Shown here: positions 46,464-55,618 of the stretch, one piece after another
Layout: every line of letters starts with the position of its first letter
How positions within the stretch are numbered: position 1 is the stretch's first letter
From: Pannonibacter indicus
Lineage (GTDB): Bacteria; Pseudomonadota; Alphaproteobacteria; Rhizobiales; Stappiaceae
Length of the DNA stretch: 64,000 nucleotides
Reading direction: 5' to 3'
NCBI RefSeq assembly: GCF_001418225.1
Contig: NZ_LIPT01000007.1
Coordinates: forward strand, 62,001-126,000
Made by a program: the position numbers and the translations under genes
The notes under the pieces: generated by a model
Seen by the model: the letters and a program-made list of their open reading frames with translations, nothing else
Database searches by the model: none
Told to the model about the DNA's origin: nothing

Positions 46464-48047
46464 TTATTTCTGCCGGATGAAGCGGAACAGGAACTGGTCA
46501 TCGGCCCGCTGCTCCACACGGAACCGGTTTGAGACACCCCAGGCCAGCTTCTGCTGATGCAGCGGGATATAGGCCACATCCCCGTTGAGCAGGGTGTAGA
46601 TCTGAGCGGTGATGTCCGCACGCCTGTCCTTGTCTCCCTCGCCGGCAAGCTGGCGGATCAGGGCGTCTGCCTGCTCGTTGCAGTAGCCGCCGATGTTGAA
46701 AGCGCCTTCGCCCGTGGCCGTATTCCGGCACATGGCAACGGCCTGCAGCAGGCTGAGGCTGTCGAAGTCGGCCGGAGTCCAGCCGAACAGATAGAAGGAA
46801 GTGTCATAGCCGCCAGTGGGCAGGATTCGCCCGAAGTATTTCGCCTTCGGCTGGATGTCCGCGCGGGTCCTGATGCCAACCTTCGAGAGCATGGCTGCGA
46901 CAGCCTCACAGATGCTGGCGTCGTTGACATAGCGGTCATTCGGGCAGTCGAGCGTCAGGGCAAAGCCGTCCGGATAGCCTGCCTCTGCCAGCAGGCGCCG
47001 GGAGGCTTCCGGGTCGTAGGGCAGGCGCGAAAATTCGCCTGCGCGGGCAAACAGCGCCGGGCTGACGATAAGGGCGGCAGGTTCGGCTGTGCCGCGCATG
47101 ATCTTGCTGGTGATGGCGCCAGTGTCGATCGCCTGATAGACGGCCTTGCGCACGCGCACATCCTTGAACGGGTTACTGCCCTTCACGTCGGAGTAAAGCA
47201 ACTCGTCACGGCTTTGATCGAGGCCCAGAAACAGCGTGCGCAGTTCCGGTCCGCTGAGCACCTGGGCGGACGGGCTCTGGTCCACCCGCGAGATATCCTG
47301 CACCGGCACCGGATAGATCATGTCCAGTTCGCCGGAGAGAAGCGCGGCAACGCGGGTGGGGCCGGATGTGACGGCGGAAAACTCCACCCGGTCCGGCAGG
47401 CCGTCCGTGGCATCCCACCAGTCCGGGTTCTTGCCGTAGACGGTTTTCAGGCCTGGCTCATGGCTGATGATCCGGTAGGGGCCGGTGCCGTTGGCCTTGA
47501 GGGCAGCAACGCCCGGCGCCGCACTGGACGCCGAGGTGACCGGAACGGCGCCGTTTGCCTCCGTCCATTCCTTGTCCATGATGTACCAGGTTTCCCATTC
47601 GGCGGGCAGCGCCGGGGCCGGGGACGTCAGATGGAAGTCGACGGTATGGCTGTCAACGGCCACCACTTCCGTGCCTGCGGGCAGCCGTGTGCCCACGTCA
47701 GACCCTTGCGACCGGACGCGTGTGGCGGAGAAAACCACGTCATCTGCCGTCAGCGTGCCGCCGTCGTGAAAGCGCACGTCCTTGCGCAGGTGAAAGCGCC
47801 AGTGGACCGGGCTCAGCATCTCCCAGCGTTCGGCGAGCGCGGGCTCCAGCTCCAGCTTCGCGTTCCGCCGCACCAGCCCTTCATAGACATTGCCGAGAGC
47901 GGAGAGGGAGAAGGTCTCGTTGAGGGAATAGGGATCAAGGCTGTTCAGCCCGCCCTGATAGGCATAGCGGAATGTGACCGGTTCCGCATGAAGAAGAGTT
48001 GCAGAGATGGCTAACAAGCCGCCTGCGAGAAACTGTCTGAAGATCAT
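46464..48047 (-). CDS. peptide/nickel-type ABC transporter substrate-binding protein (orphan)
   Basis: A 527-residue exported protein (signal peptide to LHA-EP near residue 22) of the DppA/OppA family. It has the N-terminal GGLNSLDPYSLNETFSLS, the family region LEPALAERWEMLSPVHWRFHLRKDVRFHDGG near residues 65-95, and the C-terminal lobe with DVRVRKAVYQAID. Binds peptides or other small solutes in the periplasm. No permease or ATPase genes are beside it, so it must share a transporter elsewhere or act as a sensor. Confidence 0.9.
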   Translation of the reverse strand: MIFRQFLAGGLLAISATLLHAEPVTFRYAYQGGLNSLDPYSLNETFSLSALGNVYEGLVRRNAKLELEPALAERWEMLSPVHWRFHLRKDVRFHDGGTLTADDVVFSATRVRSQGSDVGTRLPAGTEVVAVDSHTVDFHLTSPAPALPAEWETWYIMDKEWTEANGAVPVTSASSAAPGVAALKANGTGPYRIISHEPGLKTVYGKNPDWWDATDGLPDRVEFSAVTSGPTRVAALLSGELDMIYPVPVQDISRVDQSPSAQVLSGPELRTLFLGLDQSRDELLYSDVKGSNPFKDVRVRKAVYQAIDTGAITSKIMRGTAEPAALIVSPALFARAGEFSRLPYDPEASRRLLAEAGYPDGFALTLDCPNDRYVNDASICEAVAAMLSKVGIRTRADIQPKAKYFGRILPTGGYDTSFYLFGWTPADFDSLSLLQAVAMCRNTATGEGAFNIGGYCNEQADALIRQLAGEGDKDRRADITAQIYTLLNGDVAYIPLHQQKLAWGVSNRFRVEQRADDQFLFRFIRQK

Positions 48048-48282
48048 GGGTGCCCCGCCCGTGTCCTGTTTTGCCCGCCTGCCCCAAGCCTCCGGGCCGC
48101 AGATGGCCGAGCGGGTGAACTGGGGCTGGCGGCATGTTTGCCGCTCAGCCCATCATCGCAATGGAAGGGGCATGCCGTCCAGAGCTAGAAATTTGTATTT
48201 TCTCGCTTTTCCTGTCCGGAAAGCGGCATTTGACGCATCGGCAGTTTCAAGGCGGGAGGCGCCGGCATCGAAAGGCCCGGGA

Positions 48283-49980
48283 TCAGGCAGCCTTGTTGCC
48301 GGCGATGGCTCTCTGCAGCAGTGCCAGGTTCTCCACGCAGGCGACCTCAAGTGGTTCTTTCCGCCCGCGGATCGGCACCTGGTGGAAGGGTCGCAGCGGT
48401 TCCAGCCAAAGGCCCGAGGCGTCCAGAATGTCACGCGAGACGGCGCAGGTGGCGTTGTGCTCCTTGGCAACGCCTTCCAGCCGGCTGGCGACATTGACCA
48501 CATCGCCAAGGGCTGTCAGGTCCGAGGCAACGCCGTTGCGCCCGTCAAGGCCGATGCGGCCAAGGATGGCAGGGCCGCCATGCAGGCCGACGGCAATCCG
48601 CAAGGGACCACTGAGCTGCGATGCAAGATCCCGGTTCACATGCTTGAGTTCGGCCGACAGGCTGACAATGGCCTGCAGCGCATCCCGTGAGCCCTGCTCA
48701 AGGGTGCTTTCAATGCCGAACAGGGCCATGATGCCGTCGCCCATCACCTTGTCGATCATGCCATTGTGGCTGCGGATGACGCGCACAACGCTGTCGACAT
48801 AGCGGTTGAGGATGAAGACGACATCGAAGGGAAGTCTGCCTTCGCTCAAGGCCGTGAAGCCGCGCAGATCGACGAACATCACCGCCACCGGCTGTTCCGT
48901 GCCCCAGCGGTAGCGGTCCTGCAGGCCTTCGCGGGGAATGGCCGTGCCGCCATGGAGCAGGGGGCGGACGACCAGATCCGTCTCCGGCCGGATCTGGCAG
49001 GCGAGGCGTACATTCTTGCCCGCGTGTATGCGCTCGAGCACATGCGCCTCCGTCTCCCCGGGTGCATGCAGCTCCGCATTGCCGGAGACGATGAGCGTGC
49101 GGCAGGTGGAACAGCGGGCGCGGCCGCCGCAGACTGACATGACGGGCACACCGCGCATGCGGCTGATCTCGAGCAGGGTTGGACCGGGTCTGGCACGGAC
49201 GGTCTTTTCACCCAGATAGTGCACGGTGAAAGCCTTGCGCCCGGCCGGCGCCAGCTGGCGGACCAGCGAGATGACCAGAACCAGCAGCAGAAGCGAAAAG
49301 AACGCCGCACGGCTGATATCGGTATAGACCTGCAGCTGGGCGGTCTGTTCCGCCGTGACCTTGAGCTGGTACTGGCCTTCCAGAACCAGCCGTCTTGCGC
49401 CATTGATCCAGCCCGTCAGCGACAGAACCGGGACAGCTGCGGCCAGCGTCAGCAGTATGCCGCTCCAGCGTGGATACCAGGGCTTAAGCCGCAGCCAGAA
49501 GTGAATGCCGACACAGCCATGCAGCCACACGAGCATGAGCAGAAGGCTCTGCGTGACGCCGGAACCGGGCCAGAGCACCGACAGTTCATGCTGATAATCC
49601 ATATGGGCGTGATAGACCTCGGCTGCGCCGCGGGTCATGTAGATGTGCCGGATCAGCAGATAGGGAATGGACAGGCCCAGCAGGATCTGGATTGCCTCCC
49701 AGACGGGCATCCGGAATGTGCGCCGCGCTGCGATGCGCCACAGGGCAAGCCCCACATGCACGGCCAATGCGCCGTAAAGAGCCACTGTTCCGGGCCATGA
49801 CCACCAGACGATGAGGCGCAGTTCCTGGCCCTTCTGCATCCAGTCCAGCGATATGTTGCCGAGGGCATGGTTGAGAAAATGGGTGCTGGCAAAGACAAAG
49901 AGGATCAGCCCGGAATAAAGCCGCAGCTGCTGCTGAAGCGGGCCGTTGCCGGGCGGCGTGCGCATCTGCCGTGGTGCCAT
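48283..49980 (-). CDS. membrane-bound 2Fe-2S ferredoxin / class III adenylate cyclase fusion
   Basis: A 565-residue three-part protein. Residues 1-255 form about six membrane helices rich in His (HFLNH, HVGLALW, IRHIYMT, HAHMDYQHE, HGCVGIHFW), suggesting a haem-b-binding membrane part. Residues about 262-350 are a plant-type 2Fe-2S ferredoxin with CGGRARCSTC and a last Cys in RLACQI. Residues about 360-560 are a class III nucleotide cyclase with metal Asp in MFVDLRGFTALSE, MGDGIM and the substrate region LGDVVNVASRLEG. It probably makes cAMP in response to a redox state. The ATG at 49980 is chosen; frame opens further upstream. Confidence 0.85.
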   Translation of the reverse strand: MAPRQMRTPPGNGPLQQQLRLYSGLILFVFASTHFLNHALGNISLDWMQKGQELRLIVWWSWPGTVALYGALAVHVGLALWRIAARRTFRMPVWEAIQILLGLSIPYLLIRHIYMTRGAAEVYHAHMDYQHELSVLWPGSGVTQSLLLMLVWLHGCVGIHFWLRLKPWYPRWSGILLTLAAAVPVLSLTGWINGARRLVLEGQYQLKVTAEQTAQLQVYTDISRAAFFSLLLLVLVISLVRQLAPAGRKAFTVHYLGEKTVRARPGPTLLEISRMRGVPVMSVCGGRARCSTCRTLIVSGNAELHAPGETEAHVLERIHAGKNVRLACQIRPETDLVVRPLLHGGTAIPREGLQDRYRWGTEQPVAVMFVDLRGFTALSEGRLPFDVVFILNRYVDSVVRVIRSHNGMIDKVMGDGIMALFGIESTLEQGSRDALQAIVSLSAELKHVNRDLASQLSGPLRIAVGLHGGPAILGRIGLDGRNGVASDLTALGDVVNVASRLEGVAKEHNATCAVSRDILDASGLWLEPLRPFHQVPIRGRKEPLEVACVENLALLQRAIAGNKAA

Positions 49981-50179
49981 GGAACTGTCTCTTGAAACAG
50001 GGATTTGAGTAAATACACGTAAGCGGACGCAGTTTGAGCCTGCGCTGGAAACATGCAAGCGGAATGATGCAAATTGCGGAATGCAGCAGCTGTTGAAGCT
50101 GGTCACCCGCATGGGCGCCACAGCCTGATAAATCTGCTATGAGGCCGTCAATGTCCATCAACGTGAAGTGAGGCTTCGT

Positions 50180-50539
50180 ATGATCGTCTATGGAATCAAG
50201 AACTGCGACACGGTGAAGAAAGCCCGCGCCTTTCTGGATGGGGCCGGTGTGGCCTACACCTTCCATGACTACAAGAAGGACGGCGTGGACGCAGAAAAGC
50301 TGACGCAGTTTGTCGAGGCCTTCGGCTGGGAGCAGGTTCTGAACCGCCGCGGCACCACCTGGCGCAAGCTGCCGGATGAGGTGCAGGATGCCGTGAAGGA
50401 CAATGCCAGCGCCATCGCCCTGATGCTGGAGCACCCTTCAGCGATCAAGCGTCCGATTGCCGAAGCCAGGGGCCGCACCCTGCTTGGCTATGATCCGGTG
50501 GCCTGGGAAATGGCGCTGGAAATGGGCGAGCTGGGCTGA
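50180..50539 (+). CDS. ArsC/Spx-family thioredoxin-like protein (YffB type)
   Basis: A 119-residue protein of the ArsC/Spx family, close to E. coli YffB. The Cys motif is YGIKNCDTVKKARAFL (single Cys, residues 4-19), with the conserved RRGTTWRKL near residue 57 and the SAIKRPIAE box near residue 90. It lacks the extra features of true arsenate reductases and may use glutathione for an unknown reduction. GTGAGG stands 6 bases before the ATG at 50180; an in-frame GTG at 50168 is an alternative. Confidence 0.88.
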   Translation: MIVYGIKNCDTVKKARAFLDGAGVAYTFHDYKKDGVDAEKLTQFVEAFGWEQVLNRRGTTWRKLPDEVQDAVKDNASAIALMLEHPSAIKRPIAEARGRTLLGYDPVAWEMALEMGELG

Positions 50540-50583
50540 CACGGACGAGGGCTGGGCAGGTCCCAGCCTGCTTACCGGCCTGC

Positions 50584-51000
50584 CTACCATGTCCTGCGGG
50601 GGCCGTTGTCGATGTGGTAGAAGCCGCTGGAGTAGCGCTTGTAGCCGCCGACCTCCGGTTGGGCCTTCAGGAAGGCCAGAACCTCTTGCGGATTGCCGTT
50701 GACGCGGAAATCCACGGCGCGGCAATTGAGATGGTAGGAGTTGCCGGCGCCGCCCTTCCACCAGTTCTCCAGCCACCAGCGCTTGGTGGAGATCACCGTC
50801 ACCCGTCCGAAACGGTCGGACAGGCGGTTGAGGACGCGCTTGAGATCGCGCGGAACGCACCATTTGGTGTCGTTGTAGATGACCTTGTCCGAGGACGGGG
50901 TCATCCAGCCCAGTCCGGTGATGCCTGACACCGTGCCGCACCCACTCAAGGACAGAGCGGCGGCAAGAAGGATGGCATGTGTGGACAGTCGGCGGGTCAT
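50584..51000 (-). CDS. peptidase M15-like lipoprotein
   Basis: A 138-residue protein with a lipoprotein signal (lipobox LSGC, cut before Cys21). The mature part has SYHLNCRAVDFRV near residue 88 and FYHIDNGPRRTW at the very end, the His/Asp and His zinc ligands of the peptidase M15 (YcbK, DUF882-like) fold that cuts peptidoglycan peptides. It is smaller than usual and lies close to the minimum fold. Likely held in the outer or inner membrane facing the periplasm. Confidence 0.8.
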   Translation of the reverse strand: MTRRLSTHAILLAAALSLSGCGTVSGITGLGWMTPSSDKVIYNDTKWCVPRDLKRVLNRLSDRFGRVTVISTKRWWLENWWKGGAGNSYHLNCRAVDFRVNGNPQEVLAFLKAQPEVGGYKRYSSGFYHIDNGPRRTW

Positions 51001-51132
51001 GAATTCGGCCTTGCTGGGTCAGTGTCCCCTTGCCCCAAGACTCGGCCCCGAAAGTTAAAATTGTCATGAAAAACAAGGTTAACGGTTCATGTAGATGCTG
51101 CCGGCTGCATGCGTGCCTGGTGCTTTGCCCAT

Positions 51133-51168
51133 GCAAAAGGCCCGGAGCCTGAGGCTGCCGGGCCTTGT
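51133..51168 (-). terminator. terminator of the FKBP-rhodanese gene
   Basis: AAGGCCCGG and CCGGGCCTT form a 9-bp stem with a smaller inner hairpin; read on the minus strand it ends in CCTTTTG. It lies about 20 bases after the stop of the gene at 51186. Confidence 0.8.
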
Positions 51169-51185
51169 GTGCAACATCTGTCCGC

Positions 51186-51935
51186 TTAGGGCAGCTTCGG
51201 CTCTTCCACCTCGCCGCCCGTGGCGATCCAGCTCATGATGCCGTCCTGCACATTGGCCACCCTGGTCAGGCCTGCCTGTTCGGAAAGATACTTGGCCAGC
51301 ATGCCGCTGCGGTTGCCAGTGCGGCAGAGCAGGATGACTTCATCGTCCGGCGAATCGATGATCTTCTCCAGTTCCGGCCCGAAATCCGGGTTCACCTGAC
51401 CGGCGGCGTCGAAGAAGGTGACAAGGTGCGAGCCGGGGATGATGCCGGTTTCGCGCCACTCGTCGGGGGTGCGGATGTCGATCACCGGAATGCCTGCGGC
51501 AATGCGGGCCTTCAGGGCGCCATTGTCCAGATTGGTAAAGCTCTTGGCCTTCACGTCCAGAAGTTCGATCTCGAAGCGCAGGGTGGCGTTGGGCGGAATG
51601 ACGCCGCCGGCGCCGCGCGGGCCATAGGCCAGTTCCGGGGGAATGACCAATTCGCGCTTGCCGCCCACTTTCATGCCGACGACGCCCTGCTCCCAGCCCG
51701 GGATCACGCGGCGTTCGCCCAGCGTGAAGCTGAAGGGCGTGCCACGGTCGACGCTGCTGTCGAACTTGGTACCGTCCATCAGCCAGCCGGTGTAATGCAC
51801 GAAGACCGTGTTGCCCACATCGGCCTCGGCTCCGGTGCCGATCTGAATATCCTTGATCTGCATTTCCTCAGCCTGAGTCTGTGCCGTCAGGGCAAGCATC
51901 AGCGAAAAGACTGCCGCCACAAGTGGCTTCAACAT
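51186..51935 (-). CDS. secreted FKBP-type prolyl isomerase fused to a rhodanese domain
   Basis: A 249-residue exported protein (signal peptide to about residue 22). Residues 25-130 are an FKBP prolyl isomerase with the usual active-site set (VHYTGWLMDGTKFDSS, VIPGWEQGVVGMKVGGKREL, YGPRG). Residues 130-245 are a rhodanese with the catalytic Cys loop LLCRTGNRSG near residue 208 and the entry IDIRTPDEWRETG. Both active sites look complete. The fusion would join protein folding with sulfur transfer or redox chemistry in the periplasm; partner and substrate unknown. Confidence 0.9.
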   Translation of the reverse strand: MLKPLVAAVFSLMLALTAQTQAEEMQIKDIQIGTGAEADVGNTVFVHYTGWLMDGTKFDSSVDRGTPFSFTLGERRVIPGWEQGVVGMKVGGKRELVIPPELAYGPRGAGGVIPPNATLRFEIELLDVKAKSFTNLDNGALKARIAAGIPVIDIRTPDEWRETGIIPGSHLVTFFDAAGQVNPDFGPELEKIIDSPDDEVILLCRTGNRSGMLAKYLSEQAGLTRVANVQDGIMSWIATGGEVEEPKLP

Positions 51936-52054
51936 GACTGCCTCACGACTAACGCCGGGTCACGATGAACCGGCTCTTGGCCTGAACTGTTCAGACCCCG
52001 CCGCTCAAGTCAAGGGCGGGGCGCCTTCTGTGTCCGGCGCAAAGGCCTGCTGCC

Positions 52055-52399
52055 TCAGTCGTTCAAAGCGTAGTAGCGCCGCGTCAAAGCCCGCTGGCGG
52101 GTCAAGGAAAACAGCGCAGCTTTGGCGGGCGGGACATCATACTGGATGCCGGCATTGCAGCCCGACCGCCAGCGCAGGCTTGCCACCGCCACGGTGTTTT
52201 CCAGTTCGTCAAAGAGGACGATTTCCTCCGGCAGATCCACTTCGGCAGGCAGTTTCAGCCGGGCTCCTGCCGGTGACATGTCGCTGATCAGGCAGTCGCA
52301 CAGGAACGTGTCGCTGCTGTCGGCAACCCGGCCCGCCCTGAGACGTGTTCTCTGACGCTTGTGCCGGCGCGGTTCCGCCGGTTTGCTGAGCTGACGCAA
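52055..52399 (-). CDS. PilZ-domain protein
   Basis: A 114-residue single PilZ domain, the receptor fold for the second messenger cyclic di-GMP. It has the Arg-rich entry RRHKRQRTRLRAG (residues 11-23) and the DMSPAGARL box (D/NxSxxG, near residue 40), the two known ligand-contact motifs. No ATG fits this frame; the TTG at 52399 has AGGAG 8 bases upstream and is chosen. It may control motility or surface growth through a protein partner. Confidence 0.85.
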   Translation of the reverse strand: MRQLSKPAEPRRHKRQRTRLRAGRVADSSDTFLCDCLISDMSPAGARLKLPAEVDLPEEIVLFDELENTVAVASLRWRSGCNAGIQYDVPPAKAALFSLTRQRALTRRYYALND

Positions 52400-52489
52400 G
52401 GGCTCATCTCCTCATGGCTCTTCTTCCCAGATGCAGGAGCGGCCTTGCGTCAGCCTTGCAGGCCGGGCTGGCCGCACCGTGCTGGCCGT

Positions 52490-53455
52490 TCAGGTCCGGG
52501 GAAACGGCGTTTCGGCAACCGGGGTCAACGGTTTTCCGGTGCTGAACCAGCTCTTGAGATTGTCGACCACAAGCTGTCCCATGGCATCGCGTGTGGCGAC
52601 GGAGGCCGAGCCCACATGCGGCAGAAGCACAGCGTTCGGCAGGTCCAGCAGGTCCTGCGGCACATGCGGCTCTTGCTCGAACACGTCCAGACCGGCCGCC
52701 ATGATGGTGCCCTTCTTCAGTGCCTCGATCAGAGCCGTCTCATTGACCACCGAGCCGCGGCCGATGTTGATGAGAACGCCGTCCGGCCCCAGCACCTCCA
52801 GAACGCGCTCGCCCACCATGTGCTGGGTTTCCGGACCGCCGGGGGCGACGATCATCAGCGTGTCCACGGCTTCGGCCAGTGACACAAGGCTGGGATGGTA
52901 TGTGTAGTCCACGCCCGCCTGCTGGGTGCGGCCGTGGTAATGAACGTTCATGCCGAAGGCCTCGGCGCGGGTGGCAATGGCCTTGCCGATGCGGCCAAGG
53001 CCGAAGATGCCAAGGGTGCGGCCGCGCAGGGTGCCCGGCGTCAGGCGGTAGGCGCCTTTCTTCACCCAGTTGCCATCCCGTAGCCAGCGCTCGGCGGCTG
53101 ACAATTCGCGGATGGTCATGATCATCAGGCCGATGGCCGTGTCGGCGACTTCCTCGCTCAGCACGTCCGGGGTGTTGGTGACGATGATGCCGCGCGTGCC
53201 GCAGTGGCGAGCGTCCACCTTGTCATAGCCGACGCCGAAGTTGGAGATGATCTCCAGATTCGGGAAGCGGTCGATGAAGGGCTGGTCCACGTTGAAGAAG
53301 CTGACGGCAATGCCCCGGATGATGGCTTCGCGCTCCTTCAGGAAGGCTTCCGCGTCTTCGGCTTCATAGAGTTTGTGCAGGGTGAAATGCGGCTCGAGGC
53401 CGTCGATGATCATGTCCCGGAGCGGGGAGGGGATGAGAATGTCGGGTTTGCTCAT
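52490..53455 (-). CDS. D-isomer-specific 2-hydroxyacid dehydrogenase
   Basis: A 321-residue NAD(P)-dependent dehydrogenase. Cofactor fold GRTLGIFGLGRIGKAIATRA around residue 150, the catalytic Arg region NIGRGSVVNETALIEAL near residue 230 and the catalytic His in LLPHVGSAS near residue 280. The family reduces glyoxylate, hydroxypyruvate or similar 2-oxoacids. It lies 63 bases before (downstream of) a creatininase-family gene in the same direction, so an operon is likely, but the joint pathway is not evident. Confidence 0.88.
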   Translation of the reverse strand: MSKPDILIPSPLRDMIIDGLEPHFTLHKLYEAEDAEAFLKEREAIIRGIAVSFFNVDQPFIDRFPNLEIISNFGVGYDKVDARHCGTRGIIVTNTPDVLSEEVADTAIGLMIMTIRELSAAERWLRDGNWVKKGAYRLTPGTLRGRTLGIFGLGRIGKAIATRAEAFGMNVHYHGRTQQAGVDYTYHPSLVSLAEAVDTLMIVAPGGPETQHMVGERVLEVLGPDGVLINIGRGSVVNETALIEALKKGTIMAAGLDVFEQEPHVPQDLLDLPNAVLLPHVGSASVATRDAMGQLVVDNLKSWFSTGKPLTPVAETPFPRT

Positions 53456-53518
53456 GGCGTTTCCTTGGGCGTTTCCTTGGACGCTTTCCGTTGTTCTGCA
53501 GTTTGGGCCGTCAGACGC

Positions 53519-54328
53519 TCATGCGCCAGCAGACCAGAGGCGGGAGAGATCGAAGGCGTGAATGTCCTTCAGCAGCTCCACGAAGCCTGCTGCGGCATGA
53601 TCCAGCGAGGCCTTGCCCTTTTCCGCCGTGGCGCGGGCGGCATTGCCGACGGCGCCTGCCGGGTTGAGATCCTGCGCCTTCCAGCCGAACTGCTGCTGGC
53701 CATGGCCGCGCAGATATTTGAACTCCTTGATGAAGTCCTGCTGGGTGGAGGGGAAGTCGATGGCCTTGTCCATGCGCACCAGGCCGGGCTGCAGGTGCAG
53801 CATGATCGAGGTTTCGATGTCGCCGCCGTGGATGCCATAGGTGAATTCATCCGCCGGGAACACGCCCTCCGGCTGGCCGAAGCGCGACCAGGCGGTGGCG
53901 GTCACCAGCATCTCGTGGCTGATGCGCAGCTCACGTGCCACGATGTCGATGATGGGCACATTGCCGCCGTGGGAATTGATCAGCACCAGCTTGCGGATGC
54001 CGGCACGGGCGACGCTTTCGCCAATGTCGATCCAGGCGCGGGTCAGCGTGTCCCAGGAAATCGTCAGCGTGCCGGGTGAGGAAATATGCTCGTTCGACTT
54101 GCCGATCTGCTGCACGGGCAGGAAGGTGACCGGCAGGTCCTCGGGCAGAAGCTCCAGCGTGCGGGCGATCTGGCCCTCGGCAATCGCCGTGTCGGTCCAT
54201 ACCGGCAGATGCGGGCCATGCTGCTCGATAGCCGCCACCGGCAGGACGGCTATCCAGTTGCGTGTGTCGGAGCCGGAAAATTCGGCCGTGGTCATCTCAT
54301 GCCAGAAACGGCGCGGCAGGGCGGACAT
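53519..54328 (-). CDS. creatininase/creatinine amidohydrolase family protein
   Basis: A 269-residue protein of the creatininase family, zinc/manganese amidohydrolases that open cyclic amides (creatinine, FAPy intermediates, mycofactocin peptide). Metal ligands appear in PVAAIEQHGPHLPVWTD (Glu, His, Asp near residues 33-46), and in INSHGGN near residue 120 and the Glu of GGDIETS near residue 170. Length matches the family. Upstream partner of the 2-hydroxyacid dehydrogenase gene. Substrate not set by context. Confidence 0.88.
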   Translation of the reverse strand: MSALPRRFWHEMTTAEFSGSDTRNWIAVLPVAAIEQHGPHLPVWTDTAIAEGQIARTLELLPEDLPVTFLPVQQIGKSNEHISSPGTLTISWDTLTRAWIDIGESVARAGIRKLVLINSHGGNVPIIDIVARELRISHEMLVTATAWSRFGQPEGVFPADEFTYGIHGGDIETSIMLHLQPGLVRMDKAIDFPSTQQDFIKEFKYLRGHGQQQFGWKAQDLNPAGAVGNAARATAEKGKASLDHAAAGFVELLKDIHAFDLSRLWSAGA

Positions 54329-54461
54329 GTTGTGAAACCTTCTGAAGGAACGATCAGGACTGGATGGGCAGACTAGCCGGGCTGAAGCCCGCCGTCATGC
54401 CCCTTGTTGCGCCACGCGCAGGCTTGCCGGCACTCCGCCTCACGCACATCTGATCAAATGA

Positions 54462-54477
54462 CTTAACGTCCGTTAAG
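54462..54477. promoter_or_regulatory. short perfect dyad upstream of the SprA-like gene
   Basis: CTTAACG-TC-CGTTAAG, 7-bp perfect arms, 35 bases before the start of the SprA-like gene and 134 bases before the divergent creatininase gene. It contains TTAA-N6-TTAA, one base short of the CtrA pattern, so a CtrA site is doubtful. Confidence 0.45.
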
Positions 54478-54511
54478 AAACCGGCAATCGGGGCGCGGTA
54501 CCTTTTGCGGT

Positions 54512-55513
54512 ATGGTGAGTGTGCTCGCAGGACTTTCCGCCGGCATTGGCTCCCGTGCCGGTCCGGTGTCTGCTGCCATGCGGGACGCTGCCCCTCAAGG
54601 TGAACGCGAGGGGCGGGACGATGCTGCACGCCGGAGTGTGGCCAGTACACAGGCCACGGCCGCACTTTCGGGCGCCGCCCCGACGCTCCGCGCTGATGCG
54701 GTTCAGTTTCTTCAAGGATTGAACGAGGACGGCAGCAGCCTGCGCGATGTCCGCCGCAGCCGCAGCGCAGATGGTGAAGAACCGCAGGCCCAATCTGCAA
54801 CAGGCGCTCGCAGCGGATCTGCCGGCGAAGAGGATACAGTTTCTGCCGGGGCGCAGCAGCGTGACGGGAGCGCCAGCGCTCAAGCTCCCCCTCCTGCCGG
54901 TGGTTCGCCCGCCGCGGAGGAGGGGGAAGGCACCGGCAGCGGCGGCACGGCCGGAGCGTCCGAGCTGACCGAGGAACAGGACAAGCAGGTCAAGGAGCTT
55001 CAGGCCCGCGACCGGGAAGTCCGGGCGCATGAGCAGGCCCATGCCCGGGTGGGCGGCGCCTATGCCGGTGCGCCCAGCTACACCTTCCAGCAGGGGCCGG
55101 ACAAGAAGCGCTATGCCGTTGGCGGTGAGGTGCAGATCGACACGTCGAAGGAGCGCACGCCGGAAGCAACCGCCCGCAAGATGCAGATCGTCATCCGTGC
55201 TGCCCTGGCCCCCGCCGAGCCCTCCTCGCAGGACCTGCGTGTTGCCCAGCAGGCCCGTGCCAGCCTGCAGGAGGCCCAGGCCGAGATGCGGGCGCGGGCT
55301 GCCGAAGAATTGCGCGGCGGGGATGAGGCCGAAGGATCCGGCGATGCCGCGCCGGCGGATGAACGGCGCCCTGCCGGATCAGAAGCCCGTGAGGCGCCGC
55401 GTGAGGAAGACAGCCGCCGCGCCGACCGGGCTTCGGCCCGCACGGCCTATGAACAGGCCCGTTCCCTCTTTGGCGGTGGCGGCTCCAGTGCTCCGCCGGG
55501 GCTTGTGGCCTGA
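54512..55513 (+). CDS. SprA-related putative metalloprotease
   Basis: A 333-residue protein whose centre matches the SprA-related family (CJM1_0395-type putative metalloproteases). The zinc-protease motif HEQAH lies near residue 172 inside LQARDREVRAHEQAHARVGG, followed by the family segment YTFQQGPDKKRYAVGGEVQID and ERTPEATARKMQIV. The first 150 and last 90 residues are rich in Ala, Gly, Glu, Ser and Pro and look disordered. No signal peptide is clear. Natural substrate unknown; relatives occur beside flagellar or gliding genes in other bacteria. Confidence 0.8.
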   Translation: MVSVLAGLSAGIGSRAGPVSAAMRDAAPQGEREGRDDAARRSVASTQATAALSGAAPTLRADAVQFLQGLNEDGSSLRDVRRSRSADGEEPQAQSATGARSGSAGEEDTVSAGAQQRDGSASAQAPPPAGGSPAAEEGEGTGSGGTAGASELTEEQDKQVKELQARDREVRAHEQAHARVGGAYAGAPSYTFQQGPDKKRYAVGGEVQIDTSKERTPEATARKMQIVIRAALAPAEPSSQDLRVAQQARASLQEAQAEMRARAAEELRGGDEAEGSGDAAPADERRPAGSEAREAPREEDSRRADRASARTAYEQARSLFGGGGSSAPPGLVA

Positions 55514-55618
55514 GCCGCGTCACCATATCTTCACTTGCAAGCGTCTGCCCGGTTGCCTAGTTAGCGGGCACCTCTATGCCGCTCCATTGCTGGCGGCTCC
55601 CATTCAGGATCAGTTCCG

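Noticed and set aside
50180-50539. Arsenate reductase arsC
   Set aside because: Sequence follows the YffB branch and there are no other ars genes nearby.
54462-54477. CtrA binding site ahead of the SprA-like gene
   Set aside because: Spacing is TTAA-N6-TTAA, not the N7 of the CtrA consensus; kept only as an unnamed dyad.
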